Shown: positions 26,459 through 34,441, counted from the stretch's first letter. The stretch is DNA of 46,988 bases from an uncultured Selenomonadaceae bacterium (GCA_905234365.1 CAJOHI010000009.1:1-46988), one strand, 5' to 3'. The notes: a model not told the origin generated them from the sequence alone. Numbers and translations: made by a program.

Positions 26459-28800
26459 CTCAAAATGTTCACCTGCTTTAAAGCAGCGTCAATCTCAATA
26501 AATTCAGCCGCCGAAATTCGATTGAATAATTTTTGTCCTGCGCCTATTACCGCCGGAATATTCAATTCTCCTGCACGAATTGCCATATGTGAATTTGCGC
26601 CGCCGTATTCCGTTATAAAGCCTGCAATATTATGCGAAAATATCCAATCGAATCCTGGATCTGCCGCTGGAATCAACAATATTTTGCCGCTTAAATCTTC
26701 TTCACTGCGACTTGTCACTAATGCCACATTGGATTTAACTTTTAACTGTGTTATAAAAGTTGGCTGCGAATCAGGTACAAAAAAGTTTTCAATATCTCTG
26801 GATTTCGTGATGAGTGGCGGTAATACTATATGCCTACTTTCCTCGTATCTGAGTTTGCCATTTACGATCGAATGCGTTAAAATCTTATATTCATCAGCAG
26901 TTGTGCCGTAAATTTCTTTAATAATTTGAATATTTGCAAATGCGCTGTCCTCACGAGATATATTGTATTTATTACACCATGTGCCGAAAAGTTTTAAAGT
27001 TTCACTGAGATTTTTTGTAAAGATAAATTTACTCATCTCACGACCTTCAATAGCAGCCTTGATAAATGTAAACAATCCTAAAACATCATCAGTCATCTCG
27101 TGTTTTTCTAAGGCGTTGCGAATATGTCTTATCTGCGGCAGTGATAAGCGGAAATGTTCTTTTATTTCGCCTTCTTCCACTTGATTGTCATTTTGCCAGT
27201 GAAAATAAAATTCCGGTTTTTCGTCATATCTTTCAGAATTTATATCATAAGTACCTGGACGCAAATGTCCATATTTCTGCAAGAAAATTTCTTTGGATAA
27301 ATGATTAAAATCCGACTTCATTTTTGAGCCAACCGTTGACACATCAGACATAAAAGCATCGTATTCTTCTCGATTTATAATATTTTCCTTAACCATAGAT
27401 TGCAGGATTTGTACAGCAATAAATCCGGCGCGAGCCAATCCGGCAAAAGGTAAAGTGCCATAACGTTTACAATCTTCAATTAGCCAATACATCTTGCCAA
27501 TCTCGTCAAGACTACTATTTAATATTTCATTATAACGCTTTGCCAAAATATCAATTTTTTCGCTATCACTTATCCAAAGACCAGTTTTGCTGTTGATTAT
27601 TCTATTCGTGAGCTTGCGAAGGGATTTAATTATTGTGTTCATCTCATCAACAGAAAAACCATGTTCTTGCAAAATTTTAATACGCTTTGGCAAGTCGAAT
27701 GTATAGCAGGAAAATATTATATCAAATTCAACTTTATCATGATCTTGCGGACGCTTGGCAAGTTCATCAAGATAATAATTCACCAATTTTTCAGAGATTG
27801 AAGATGATAAATCCGCTGGAATAAATGAATTGAAACTTACACGCACGTCAATATAAGGAATGCCGCAAAAGTCAATCATCAATGGAAAACTTCTTAATCG
27901 TTTATAACCGTAATTATCGCGTTGATAAGCCCAAGTTGTATCCGTAATTAATTCTTTATATAGTGATAACGCTAAATTTTTAGGATGGACGCCGATCATT
28001 TCTGCCGGATTCCAATCAGTCATATTGCTATAAAGTGCCTTTTCTCCATATAAAAATGGCTTAGACATATTTGCTTTTTTAATATAATTTTTGATTCGGC
28101 GAATGCACAATTTTTGCTGCTCAATATCTGCAACAGATTGATTGAGACATAACGGACGAACTTGAAATATATAAATTTTGCCATTTTTGAAGGCAAATTC
28201 AACATCTAAAAGATTTGTTTCAAATAATTTTTCAAGTTCAGCTAAAACTGTACAAATGGTGCTTAAATAGGCGTTTTCAGGAAAAATAGGGGGGGGGGTA
28301 GCTGAATTTTTAAAGTGGTAAAATAATTTGTTTTCTTTGCCTTGACCACTTGTTACAGACGAAGTTGAACCGGACATATCATAATTTATAACATAATAAT
28401 TGCCGCCACTGTTAGGATCAACTGTAAAAGCAACTCCAGCACCTTCAACTTGCTCAAGGACAGGCTGAACTAAAACTTGATTTTTTATATCATAGATATC
28501 ATAAGAATTAAAGACATTTTCAACTGTACGAGCAAATTCATCTTGATTAAAATTACAAATTTCTGAAATGAATTTTCCGGCTTGAGAACCTTCTGCTGTA
28601 TCCTCATTTTGAGCACTACTGCGAACTATAATTTTATCGGAATCTGCAAATTTCTCACTGACAATCTGCCAAATATTTTTAGGATTGTTTTGCCAGTCTT
28701 CAAGCATAAAATAATACAGAGGCAGCACATTTGCACTGAACTCTGTCGAATGATTTAATAAAAATTCTAAGGTCTGCGCCTTAGTTTTAAAATTATACAT
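26455..28800 (-). CDS. Predicted L-glutamine kinase (PEP synthase-like, Cj1418-like), phase-variable
   Basis: A 781-aa protein of the PEP-synthase/PPDK superfamily. The N-terminal ATP-grasp domain (about 1-220) has IIVRSSAQNEDTAEGSQAGK and ends DVEFAFKNGKIYIFQVRPL. A long middle region follows. The C-terminal swivelling phosphohistidine domain has YGGANSHMAIRAGELNIP with catalytic His738. The PEP-binding barrel of true PEP synthases is missing, as in the C. jejuni glutamine kinase Cj1418, which phosphorylates the glutamine amide nitrogen. Codons 168-171 span a C10 tract that is in frame here. One base more or less gives a 174- or 178-residue fragment. ATG follows GGAGATTTTTT. Confidence 0.82.
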   Translation of the reverse strand: MYNFKTKAQTLEFLLNHSTEFSANVLPLYYFMLEDWQNNPKNIWQIVSEKFADSDKIIVRSSAQNEDTAEGSQAGKFISEICNFNQDEFARTVENVFNSYDIYDIKNQVLVQPVLEQVEGAGVAFTVDPNSGGNYYVINYDMSGSTSSVTSGQGKENKLFYHFKNSATPPPIFPENAYLSTICTVLAELEKLFETNLLDVEFAFKNGKIYIFQVRPLCLNQSVADIEQQKLCIRRIKNYIKKANMSKPFLYGEKALYSNMTDWNPAEMIGVHPKNLALSLYKELITDTTWAYQRDNYGYKRLRSFPLMIDFCGIPYIDVRVSFNSFIPADLSSSISEKLVNYYLDELAKRPQDHDKVEFDIIFSCYTFDLPKRIKILQEHGFSVDEMNTIIKSLRKLTNRIINSKTGLWISDSEKIDILAKRYNEILNSSLDEIGKMYWLIEDCKRYGTLPFAGLARAGFIAVQILQSMVKENIINREEYDAFMSDVSTVGSKMKSDFNHLSKEIFLQKYGHLRPGTYDINSERYDEKPEFYFHWQNDNQVEEGEIKEHFRLSLPQIRHIRNALEKHEMTDDVLGLFTFIKAAIEGREMSKFIFTKNLSETLKLFGTWCNKYNISREDSAFANIQIIKEIYGTTADEYKILTHSIVNGKLRYEESRHIVLPPLITKSRDIENFFVPDSQPTFITQLKVKSNVALVTSRSEEDLSGKILLIPAADPGFDWIFSHNIAGFITEYGGANSHMAIRAGELNIPAVIGAGQKLFNRISAAEFIEIDAALKQVNILR
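28289..28298. repeat. Homopolymeric G10 tract (C10 on the coding strand) in the glutamine kinase gene
   Basis: Ten consecutive G on the plus strand, within codons 168-171 (Thr-Pro-Pro-Pro). With C10 the frame is open. C9 meets TAA after 178 codons and C11 meets TGA after 174. Runs this long are improbable in AT-rich coding DNA unless maintained, and are typical phase-variation switches. Confidence 0.92.
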
Positions 28801-28832
28801 AAAAAATCTCCGTTAATATTTAAATCTACAAT

Positions 28833-29597
28833 TTACAAAGCCTGAACAGTCCAAGCTCTCGAACGATAAGGCACAACAATTTCTTCATAAGGCTCTATAA
28901 TCTCAGCAATTTTGTCAAGGATTTTTTGGAACATATCTTCACCAGCTTGAACTCGAATATCATTGACTGAACGCCAAACACCCATATAACGTTCTTTACT
29001 CATTGTAACAGAATGTGGCGATTCGGTAAATATTATATTGCCGAAATATTTTGTCGAAAGTAATTTGCCTTCAATGTCGCCAATATTTTTTTTGCCGCCA
29101 GACGAAACGCGCTTCATATTTGGAACAGAATCATAAATGACCTGCTCAATGCGTTCATGCAATTCGTGACCTTCAATATCTCTTGGATTATAAATTGCCG
29201 TAAAATATCCTCCAGGCTTCAAAATCCTATGAAATTCAATCAATGCTTCTTCAGTGTTTGCCCAATGGAATGAAGAACCCATTAAAACCCAATCAAAATT
29301 ATTTTCCGGCAAATTTGTATGTTCTGCAGTGCCCTTGCTCCAAATGAAATTACTCTTGCCTTCAAAAGTTTTTATGCCTTCTTCGCGCATTGCATCATTT
29401 GGCTCAACTGCACAACCAACCATACCCAAACCGGCAAGTTCCTCTGTGAGTTTACCGGTTCCTGCACCTACATCAGCGACGTAAAAATCACGTCTATCCA
29501 TACCGATTGAGCGACCAATCATTTTTAAGACATTTCGCGAATATCCAGGTCTGTTGACATATTCTTTGGCTAATTTTGTAAAATCTCCATGTTTCAT
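28833..29597 (-). CDS. SAM-dependent methyltransferase, second paralogue of the phosphoramidate operon
   Basis: A 254-aa class I methyltransferase: motif I VADVGAGTGKLTEELAGLG, post-I CAVEPNDAMREEG, motif IV VLMGSSFHWANTEEAL. It is clearly paralogous to the upstream gene (shared VEPNDAMR, GSSF, ILKPGGYF/ILKPNGWF). The ATG at 29597 follows GGGAGGATTTTTA and matches the paralogue's N-terminus. An ATG at 29645 overlapping the upstream stop (TAATG) would add 16 unrelated residues. Its ribosome binding site is inside a hairpin. C. jejuni has the methyltransferase genes cj1419-cj1420 beside its phosphoramidate genes. The methyl acceptor could be the phosphoramidate oxygen or the glycan. Confidence 0.85.
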   Translation of the reverse strand: MKHGDFTKLAKEYVNRPGYSRNVLKMIGRSIGMDRRDFYVADVGAGTGKLTEELAGLGMVGCAVEPNDAMREEGIKTFEGKSNFIWSKGTAEHTNLPENNFDWVLMGSSFHWANTEEALIEFHRILKPGGYFTAIYNPRDIEGHELHERIEQVIYDSVPNMKRVSSGGKKNIGDIEGKLLSTKYFGNIIFTESPHSVTMSKERYMGVWRSVNDIRVQAGEDMFQKILDKIAEIIEPYEEIVVPYRSRAWTVQAL

Positions 29598-29601
29598 TAA
29601 A

Positions 29602-29638
29602 AATCCTCCCATACGACACTTAACCCTATGGGAAGATT
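29602..29638 (-). promoter_or_regulatory. Hairpin sequestering the ribosome binding site of the second methyltransferase
   Basis: In the transcript AATCTTCCCATA pairs over 12 bp (one G-U) with TATGGGAGGATT around a 13-nt loop. The 3' arm contains the GGGAGGA ribosome binding site of the gene starting at 29597. The 5' arm begins about 6 nt after the upstream stop codon, so a terminating ribosome would open it. Confidence 0.65.
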
Positions 29639-29644
29639 TCAGCA

Positions 29645-30406
29645 TTATTTTATAACACGAGCCATCCAGCCATTTGTCTCGTATGGAACGTCAATAGACT
29701 CTTTATTTAAAGATTTAAGCATATTGGCAATATCCTCAATTATCGCTGAAAAATTATCTCCGGCTTGACGGAAAAGCGTGCCATGTGAGCGCCATCCTTC
29801 GATAATATCCTCAATCGGAACGGAATGGACAACTTGCCCGTTAAACTGCTGAATATTATCAAAGCGTCCACTTGCCTTTATAACTTCTGTTTGATCTTCA
29901 CGACGTGTGCCATAGCTATAATCTTTCACATAGGATTTAATAATATTTTCAATTTTCTTTTGAATTGGATCTGACAAATCGCGATGATTCCACATACAAG
30001 CAAACCAACCATTTGGCTTGAGAATCCTCTGACTTTCTTCCAATGCTTCTTGTCTGTTTGTCACGTTAAATGAGGAACCAAACGTCACCAAGTCAAACAT
30101 ATCTGCCGGCTGTCCGGTATGCTCGCCAACGCCTTCAAACCATTTGACATTTTTATATTCTGCTGTACGTTTAATTCCGTTTGCACGCATTGCATCATTT
30201 GGCTCAACTGCATGAACTTTAAATCCACGTTTTGCCAATTCAATGGTTAAATGTGCAGCACCAGCACCAACGTCGCAGATTATACCCCCCCCCCTATCAT
30301 TGTCTAAACCAGCAATATTAAGCATTTTATCAATTGCTTTCACAGCATAATTAGGACGCTTTACATAAGCTGCCGCTAATTCCGTATAATCCCATTCAGT
30401 TTTCAA
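29645..30406 (-). CDS. SAM-dependent methyltransferase, first paralogue, phase-variable
   Basis: A 253-aa class I methyltransferase: motif I IICDVGAGAAHLTIELAKRG, post-I HAVEPNDAMRANG, motif IV LVTFGSSFNVTNRQEAL. It starts with TTG after GAGGAGGAATTTTT, 12 nt downstream of the transferase gene. Codons 38-41 (Arg-Gly-Gly-Gly) are a G10 tract just before motif I. G9 stops at codon 42 and G11 after 55 residues, so either slip abolishes the enzyme. A phase-variable methyltransferase next to phosphoramidate genes is also the arrangement described for cj1420 in C. jejuni. Acceptor unknown. Confidence 0.86.
   Translation of the reverse strand: MKTEWDYTELAAAYVKRPNYAVKAIDKMLNIAGLDNDRGGGIICDVGAGAAHLTIELAKRGFKVHAVEPNDAMRANGIKRTAEYKNVKWFEGVGEHTGQPADMFDLVTFGSSFNVTNRQEALEESQRILKPNGWFACMWNHRDLSDPIQKKIENIIKSYVKDYSYGTRREDQTEVIKASGRFDNIQQFNGQVVHSVPIEDIIEGWRSHGTLFRQAGDNFSAIIEDIANMLKSLNKESIDVPYETNGWMARVIK
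30285..30294. repeat. Homopolymeric G10 tract (C10 on plus strand) in the first methyltransferase gene
   Basis: Ten C on the plus strand, ten G on the coding strand, at codons 38-41. Frame open at ten. G9 gives TAA immediately after the tract; G11 gives TGA 14 codons after it. It shares the flanks of the other tract: ATAGGGGGGGGGGTA occurs in both, in opposite orientation. Confidence 0.92.
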
Positions 30407-30418
30407 AAAAATTCCTCC

Positions 30419-32113
30419 TCATTCACTTTCTTTATTTTCCTTTTCAATAACAGGTCGAATAACTTTAGGCAAAACAACTTTCCCTTCTTTGACAAATTGC
30501 AAGCAAAGCATCATTACTTGATAAATACGTTGACGCAACGCATTTGCATTCCAATTTTTATTTCTTTCCACCATAGATTTTTCAATTCTAAATGGAAACT
30601 TCAGTAAATAAGCAATATCTTGTTCATTCATTGGACATTCTTCAAAATTGAAGGTTGGATAATCATAATAACGAAGTAATAAATCGAAAAAAATTTTAAG
30701 TCTCTCTTTATCAAACTCTGAGTAGGTAAAATCTATATTTCTATTTAATGGAGCATTATCAAAGCCTTTTACAAATTTTAAATCTTTTAATCCCGGAACA
30801 TCTGGAATAGTTGTAACAGGAACTGCAGGATCTATCATGTTATCATGGTATGGCACATCAAGACATTCGCAAATTGCACGGCTGGTTTCTTCTGGATACA
30901 TCTTTAAATCTTCAAAACGGTATGAATAATATTTATTTCGGAGTTCAGGATGCATATTTAACGCTGCAGTATAAGGAGACCAGATATGTAAATATTTTGC
31001 TTCTTTATCACGCATAAACTGTCGTCCCGTATGAATCAATGGATTTCTCATACTTCCTATGATCATATGGTATGGAAAACAATTCATAATTAATGGTTCC
31101 AAAGCTCCATCTGCATATGTATGAGGATCCCAAACAATTATAGGTGAAACTCTGGGATTTAATTCTACGTTAGTTAATTCATTATCTTTATAAAATCTGA
31201 AGATGAAATACGCCTTAAAAAGTTCAGGTAATGTAAAATTCTTTTTTTTACTTTCATTAATTTTCATCCAATTTACAAATTCTAAACAGTCTACCCATAT
31301 TAATTTATTTTTACGATAATAGCTAACAATACTTTTAGTATTATATTTTGTTTGAAAATCTTTTAAAAATTTTGGATATGAAGAATTGACATTATCAAGA
31401 GGCAAATCATGATTACATCTTGCTGAAATATCTAAAGTTTCTATTCCAAAAACAACACCCGTTCCACCTAAAGGCAACCAACAACATAAACGGTTCATTT
31501 CTTCGATACGCAATCTTGTTGGTTTCATTTTGCTATAATCTATACCAAATCTTTCCTTAAAATCCCAAGGATAAGTTTTAGCCTCATCACCAATCAAAAA
31601 GACAAATTTGTTATTACGACATATTTCAGAAAAATTGACATAACAAAGCAGCAATGAAAATTCGTCCATATCTTTATACTGTATGTAAATATGATTGTCT
31701 CCGGCAAAATCTTGACTGTCTCTTACAGTGTCCGACAAAAATTTTAGATTAAATTTATTATATTCTGCTTCTAATAATAATGGTTTTTCCAAATCTCTAT
31801 AAAAATATTTCGTTTCTCTTATCGAGTTTGTTTCCAATTTATCAACTATCTTATTCTTTTGGTCAAAACGATAAGCAATTTCTTCTGTTGGTCGAAACAA
31901 TAAATAACGGTTTTCATGTGGAGATACAAAATTTTTATTTATTAAAAACGGATATTCCGATAAAAATTTAGCATTTATTTGATAATTAGTTTTCATTGTA
32001 GGAAGAAACGGTAGCCAATATTTTTCTTTGAATTCTTCTATATCTTTTGATTCATTTAAATATTTAAGTTTTTGTTCAAATTCTTGAATAAAATGTGCTT
32101 GTTCTTCATTCAT
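30419..32113 (-). CDS. Large sulfotransferase-like protein, predicted phosphoramidate transferase
   Basis: A 564-aa cytoplasmic protein that I cannot place by whole length. Residues 345-425 look like the C-terminal half of a sulfotransferase. IIGSMRNPLIHTGRQFM resembles the 3'-phosphate-binding RxP region, and YRFEDLKMYPEETSRAICECLDVPY the closing helix motif. LPLGGTG (213-219) could be the 5'-phosphosulfate-type loop. The pathway kinase makes a 3'-phospho donor analogous to PAPS, so a sulfotransferase-fold enzyme is the expected final transferase, comparable to C. jejuni Cj1421/Cj1422. Start overlaps the kinase stop (ATGA). Codon use is visibly AT-rich. An ordinary carbohydrate sulfotransferase is the main alternative. 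Confidence 0.62.
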   Translation of the reverse strand: MNEEQAHFIQEFEQKLKYLNESKDIEEFKEKYWLPFLPTMKTNYQINAKFLSEYPFLINKNFVSPHENRYLLFRPTEEIAYRFDQKNKIVDKLETNSIRETKYFYRDLEKPLLLEAEYNKFNLKFLSDTVRDSQDFAGDNHIYIQYKDMDEFSLLLCYVNFSEICRNNKFVFLIGDEAKTYPWDFKERFGIDYSKMKPTRLRIEEMNRLCCWLPLGGTGVVFGIETLDISARCNHDLPLDNVNSSYPKFLKDFQTKYNTKSIVSYYRKNKLIWVDCLEFVNWMKINESKKKNFTLPELFKAYFIFRFYKDNELTNVELNPRVSPIIVWDPHTYADGALEPLIMNCFPYHMIIGSMRNPLIHTGRQFMRDKEAKYLHIWSPYTAALNMHPELRNKYYSYRFEDLKMYPEETSRAICECLDVPYHDNMIDPAVPVTTIPDVPGLKDLKFVKGFDNAPLNRNIDFTYSEFDKERLKIFFDLLLRYYDYPTFNFEECPMNEQDIAYLLKFPFRIEKSMVERNKNWNANALRQRIYQVMMLCLQFVKEGKVVLPKVIRPVIEKENKESE

Positions 32114-32631
32114 AATTTAAAATACTCCTCAATTTTTTCGACAATTTCTTCAGGCAATTCAGTACCATTATTTTCAATAATCATATCTGGCTGTTTAGGA
32201 TATTCCATATTTACACCAAATCCAACAAGTTCGTGTTTTGATGATTCATAAAGACCTTTTTGATTTCTTTTCATTAATACATTATCGTCAACTTTTAAAT
32301 AAATTTCTCGATAATTTTTAATATTTTCGCGGTTCCAGGCTCTTACATCGTCAAACATTGAAATTGTACAACAAATTACATCTATTCCTTGACATGCCAG
32401 CATATTGCAAATACGAGCATTTCTCATTGCACTTTTATAACGATCTTCAGCAGTATAACCAAGATCATTTCCAAAGACTTCACGTAAAATATCGCCATCA
32501 AGAAATATCACATTCTGCTTCATTTGTCGCAATTTGTTATAAAATAACTTGCCTATCGTAGTTTTTCCGGCACCAGACAGTCCAGTTATCCAATAAACAA
32601 CTCCAAAATCAAATTTATCAATTTTAAACAT
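32110..32631 (-). CDS. Predicted cytidine diphosphoramidate kinase (APS kinase-like, Cj1415-like)
   Basis: A 173-aa P-loop kinase of the adenylylsulfate-kinase family. Walker A is GLSGAGKT (residues 17-24), followed by FLDGDILREVFGNDLGYTAEDR, the nucleotide-substrate DGD motif. It aligns along its length with CysC. In C. jejuni Cj1415 phosphorylates the ribose 3'-OH of cytidine diphosphoramidate. No sulfate-activation genes (cysD/cysN) are in the window, and the four pathway neighbours favour this role over APS kinase. The ATG at 32631 follows GGTGTTTTT; it is the first gene of the operon. Confidence 0.8.
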   Translation of the reverse strand: MFKIDKFDFGVVYWITGLSGAGKTTIGKLFYNKLRQMKQNVIFLDGDILREVFGNDLGYTAEDRYKSAMRNARICNMLACQGIDVICCTISMFDDVRAWNRENIKNYREIYLKVDDNVLMKRNQKGLYESSKHELVGFGVNMEYPKQPDMIIENNGTELPEEIVEKIEEYFKL

Positions 32632-32667
32632 AAAAACACCATAATAATAAAACAATATATTTTACAA

Positions 32668-32696
32668 AGTTTAATATATTTTAATTTTATTGTCAA
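32668..32696 (-). promoter_or_regulatory. Promoter of the phosphoramidate operon
   Basis: A perfect -35 TTGACA (32691-32696), a 17-nt spacer and the -10-like TAAACT (32668-32673) lie on the minus strand. The start would be near 32661, leaving a 30-nt leader. Confidence 0.6.
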
Positions 32697-32701
32697 GGCA
32701 A

Positions 32702-32738
32702 AAAAATAACCTCGCATTTCAATGGAAATATACGAGGC
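32702..32738 (-). terminator. Terminator of the malic enzyme gene
   Basis: The minus-strand hairpin has arms CCTCG...ATTTC and GAAAT...CGAGG with a small mismatch, followed by TTATTTTTTT. It separates malic enzyme from the phosphoramidate promoter. Confidence 0.75.
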
Positions 32739-32752
32739 TAATAACATTTATA

Positions 32753-33985
32753 TTATTTACGAAGCAATTCTCTTGTATGTTCAGCGACTTGCTCAGGTGT
32801 AATATCAGTCAATTTTGCAACGCCGCTTTCAATAGCTGCCTTTGCAACCGCCGCTGCAACTGTCGGTGCAACTCTCTCATCAAATGGATTGGTGATAACA
32901 TGATCTTCGTTAAGTTCTTCATCACTGATAAGCGAAGCGATAGCATAAGCTGCGGCAATTTTCATTTCTTCGTTGATATCTGTTGCTCTGACATCTAAAG
33001 CGCCGCGGAAAATTCCAGGAAATGCAAGCAAATTATTGACTTGATTAGGAAAATCGCTGCGACCAGTGCAAACAACCCTAGCTCCGGCAGCTTTTGCCTT
33101 ATCCGGTTTAATCTCCGGTACCGGATTAGCCATAGCTAAAATAATTGGGTCTTTAGCCATCTTTTGAATCATTTCAGGTGTCAATAAATCAGCTTTCGAT
33201 ACGCCAATAAATACATCTGAATCGTTAATTACATCTTCAAGCTGACCGGCTTCCTTGTTGAGGTTGGTAATTTTAGCGATTTCGTCTTTATAAGGATTCA
33301 TTCCCTTTGGACGACCTTCATAAATTGCACCGGTTGAATCGCAAAGCAGAACATCTTTAGCGCCCATACGTTGAAGCAGCTTAGTAATTGCCATACCAGC
33401 TGCACCTGCGCCATTGACGACAATTTTAATATCTTCAATCTTCTTGCCGACGAGTTTAAGAGCGTTAATCATTGCGGCAGAAACGACGATAGCAGTACCA
33501 TGTTGGTCATCATGAAATACAGGAATATCAACGGACTCTTTAAGTGCATTTTCTATATCAAAACATTCAGGAGCCTTAATATCCTCAAGGTTAATTCCAC
33601 CAAAAGTCGGCGCCATGAGTTGGATAGCTTTAACAATTTCATCGACTTTTTGAGTGTCAAGACAAATTGGAATTGAATCGACACCGGCAAAACCTTTAAA
33701 TAAAATTGACTTGCCTTCCATAACCGGCAAACCTGCACCTGCGCCAATATTTCCAAGACCTAAAACGGCAGTGCCGTTAGTAACTACAGCAACTAAATTG
33801 CCACGATTAGTGTATTCATAACTTTTTTCAGCGTCTTTTTCGATCTCAAGGCAAGGCGCTGCAACGCCAGGTGTATAAGCAAGCGTTAAATCATCAGCGG
33901 TCTTTAATGAAACTTTACTGCGTGTCTCTAACTTACCGCGATATTCTTTGTGCAAATTCAATGCTCTTTCATAAACATTTGGCAT
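32753..33985 (-). CDS. Malic enzyme (malate to pyruvate, oxaloacetate-decarboxylating)
   Basis: Converts malate to pyruvate and CO2 with reduction of NAD(P). About 410 aa, the compact bacterial type without a phosphotransacetylase domain. Motifs: [12 protein letters not shown], the metal/substrate segment [28 protein letters not shown], nucleotide-binding [16 protein letters not shown], and MANPVPEI. The ATG at 33985 is 11 nt after AAGGAG; the frame upstream includes this site. It has its own promoter and terminator. Cofactor preference is not clear by eye. Confidence 0.95.
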   Translation of the reverse strand: MPNVYERALNLHKEYRGKLETRSKVSLKTADDLTLAYTPGVAAPCLEIEKDAEKSYEYTNRGNLVAVVTNGTAVLGLGNIGAGAGLPVMEGKSILFKGFAGVDSIPICLDTQKVDEIVKAIQLMAPTFGGINLEDIKAPECFDIENALKESVDIPVFHDDQHGTAIVVSAAMINALKLVGKKIEDIKIVVNGAGAAGMAITKLLQRMGAKDVLLCDSTGAIYEGRPKGMNPYKDEIAKITNLNKEAGQLEDVINDSDVFIGVSKADLLTPEMIQKMAKDPIILAMANPVPEIKPDKAKAAGARVVCTGRSDFPNQVNNLLAFPGIFRGALDVRATDINEEMKIAAAYAIASLISDEELNEDHVITNPFDERVAPTVAAAVAKAAIESGVAKLTDITPEQVAEHTRELLRK

Positions 33986-34041
33986 CTGTGGAATCTCTCC
34001 TTGTTTATATAAAAATTTTATATCATTGCGTATATTCAATG

Positions 34042-34069
34042 ATTATACAACATCAATCTAAAATTGCAA
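34042..34069 (-). promoter_or_regulatory. Promoter of malic enzyme gene
   Basis: TTGCAA (34064-34069), a 16-nt spacer and a perfect TATAAT (34042-34047) on the minus strand. Confidence 0.6.
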
Positions 34070-34134
34070 GGTTTATGAGCCAATTTTTCACGCAAATTTT
34101 AAAAGTATTTTGTATACAATAAATTTCAAGGCTT

Positions 34135-34383
34135 TTAACTCTGAAATTTATGACACATTTCCTTATTTTGATTATAAAATTCTTCGCGACTCATTTGTGT
34201 TGATAAAAATTTATCATAATAATCATCAACGCGGCAAAAAATCGGACGTTCATTGTAAATTTTACAAAGATTAGTCAACTTGTCTAAATATTTACATGAA
34301 CCGTCAGGCAACGCCATATGTTTTGCAAAGAATACTTCACCAATTCGACGGCAACAGCAACCGCATCGTTCACAAGGAAACAT
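34135..34383 (-). CDS. YkgJ-family Cys-cluster protein
   Basis: An 82-aa protein of the YkgJ zinc/iron-chelating family: FPCERCGCCCRR at the N-terminus, then CKYLDKLTNLCKIYNERPIFCR. The CxxCxxCC-type cluster and the C-x8-C-IY-x2-RP-x2-C segment are diagnostic. The ATG at 34383 follows GAGAGGTCATTTTAT. Role in the cell unknown for the family; metal binding is inferred. It is downstream of rodA beyond a terminator. Confidence 0.82.
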   Translation of the reverse strand: MFPCERCGCCCRRIGEVFFAKHMALPDGSCKYLDKLTNLCKIYNERPIFCRVDDYYDKFLSTQMSREEFYNQNKEMCHKFQS

Positions 34384-34403
34384 ATAAAATGACCTCTCAA
34401 TCA

Positions 34404-34441
34404 CAAAAAAATTCCGAGCAAATTTTATAAAAACTGCTCAG
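34404..34441 (-). terminator. Terminator after rodA
   Basis: The 7-bp stem CTGAGCA/TGCTCGG (one wobble) with a 14-nt loop is followed by AATTTTTTT on the minus strand. Confidence 0.6.

Noticed and set aside
26455..28800. Annotation as phosphoenolpyruvate synthase
   Set aside because: The ATP-grasp and phosphohistidine domains are present, but the C-terminal PEP/pyruvate-binding barrel is absent and the neighbours fit a glutamine kinase.
29598..29645. ATG at 29645 as the start of the second methyltransferase
   Set aside because: It would add 16 residues with no counterpart in the paralogue; the ATG at 29597 has a strong ribosome binding site and aligned N-terminus.
29645..30406. Methyltransferase as a pseudogene because of the G-run
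   Set aside because: With ten G the frame is intact for 253 codons, with all methyltransferase motifs in order.
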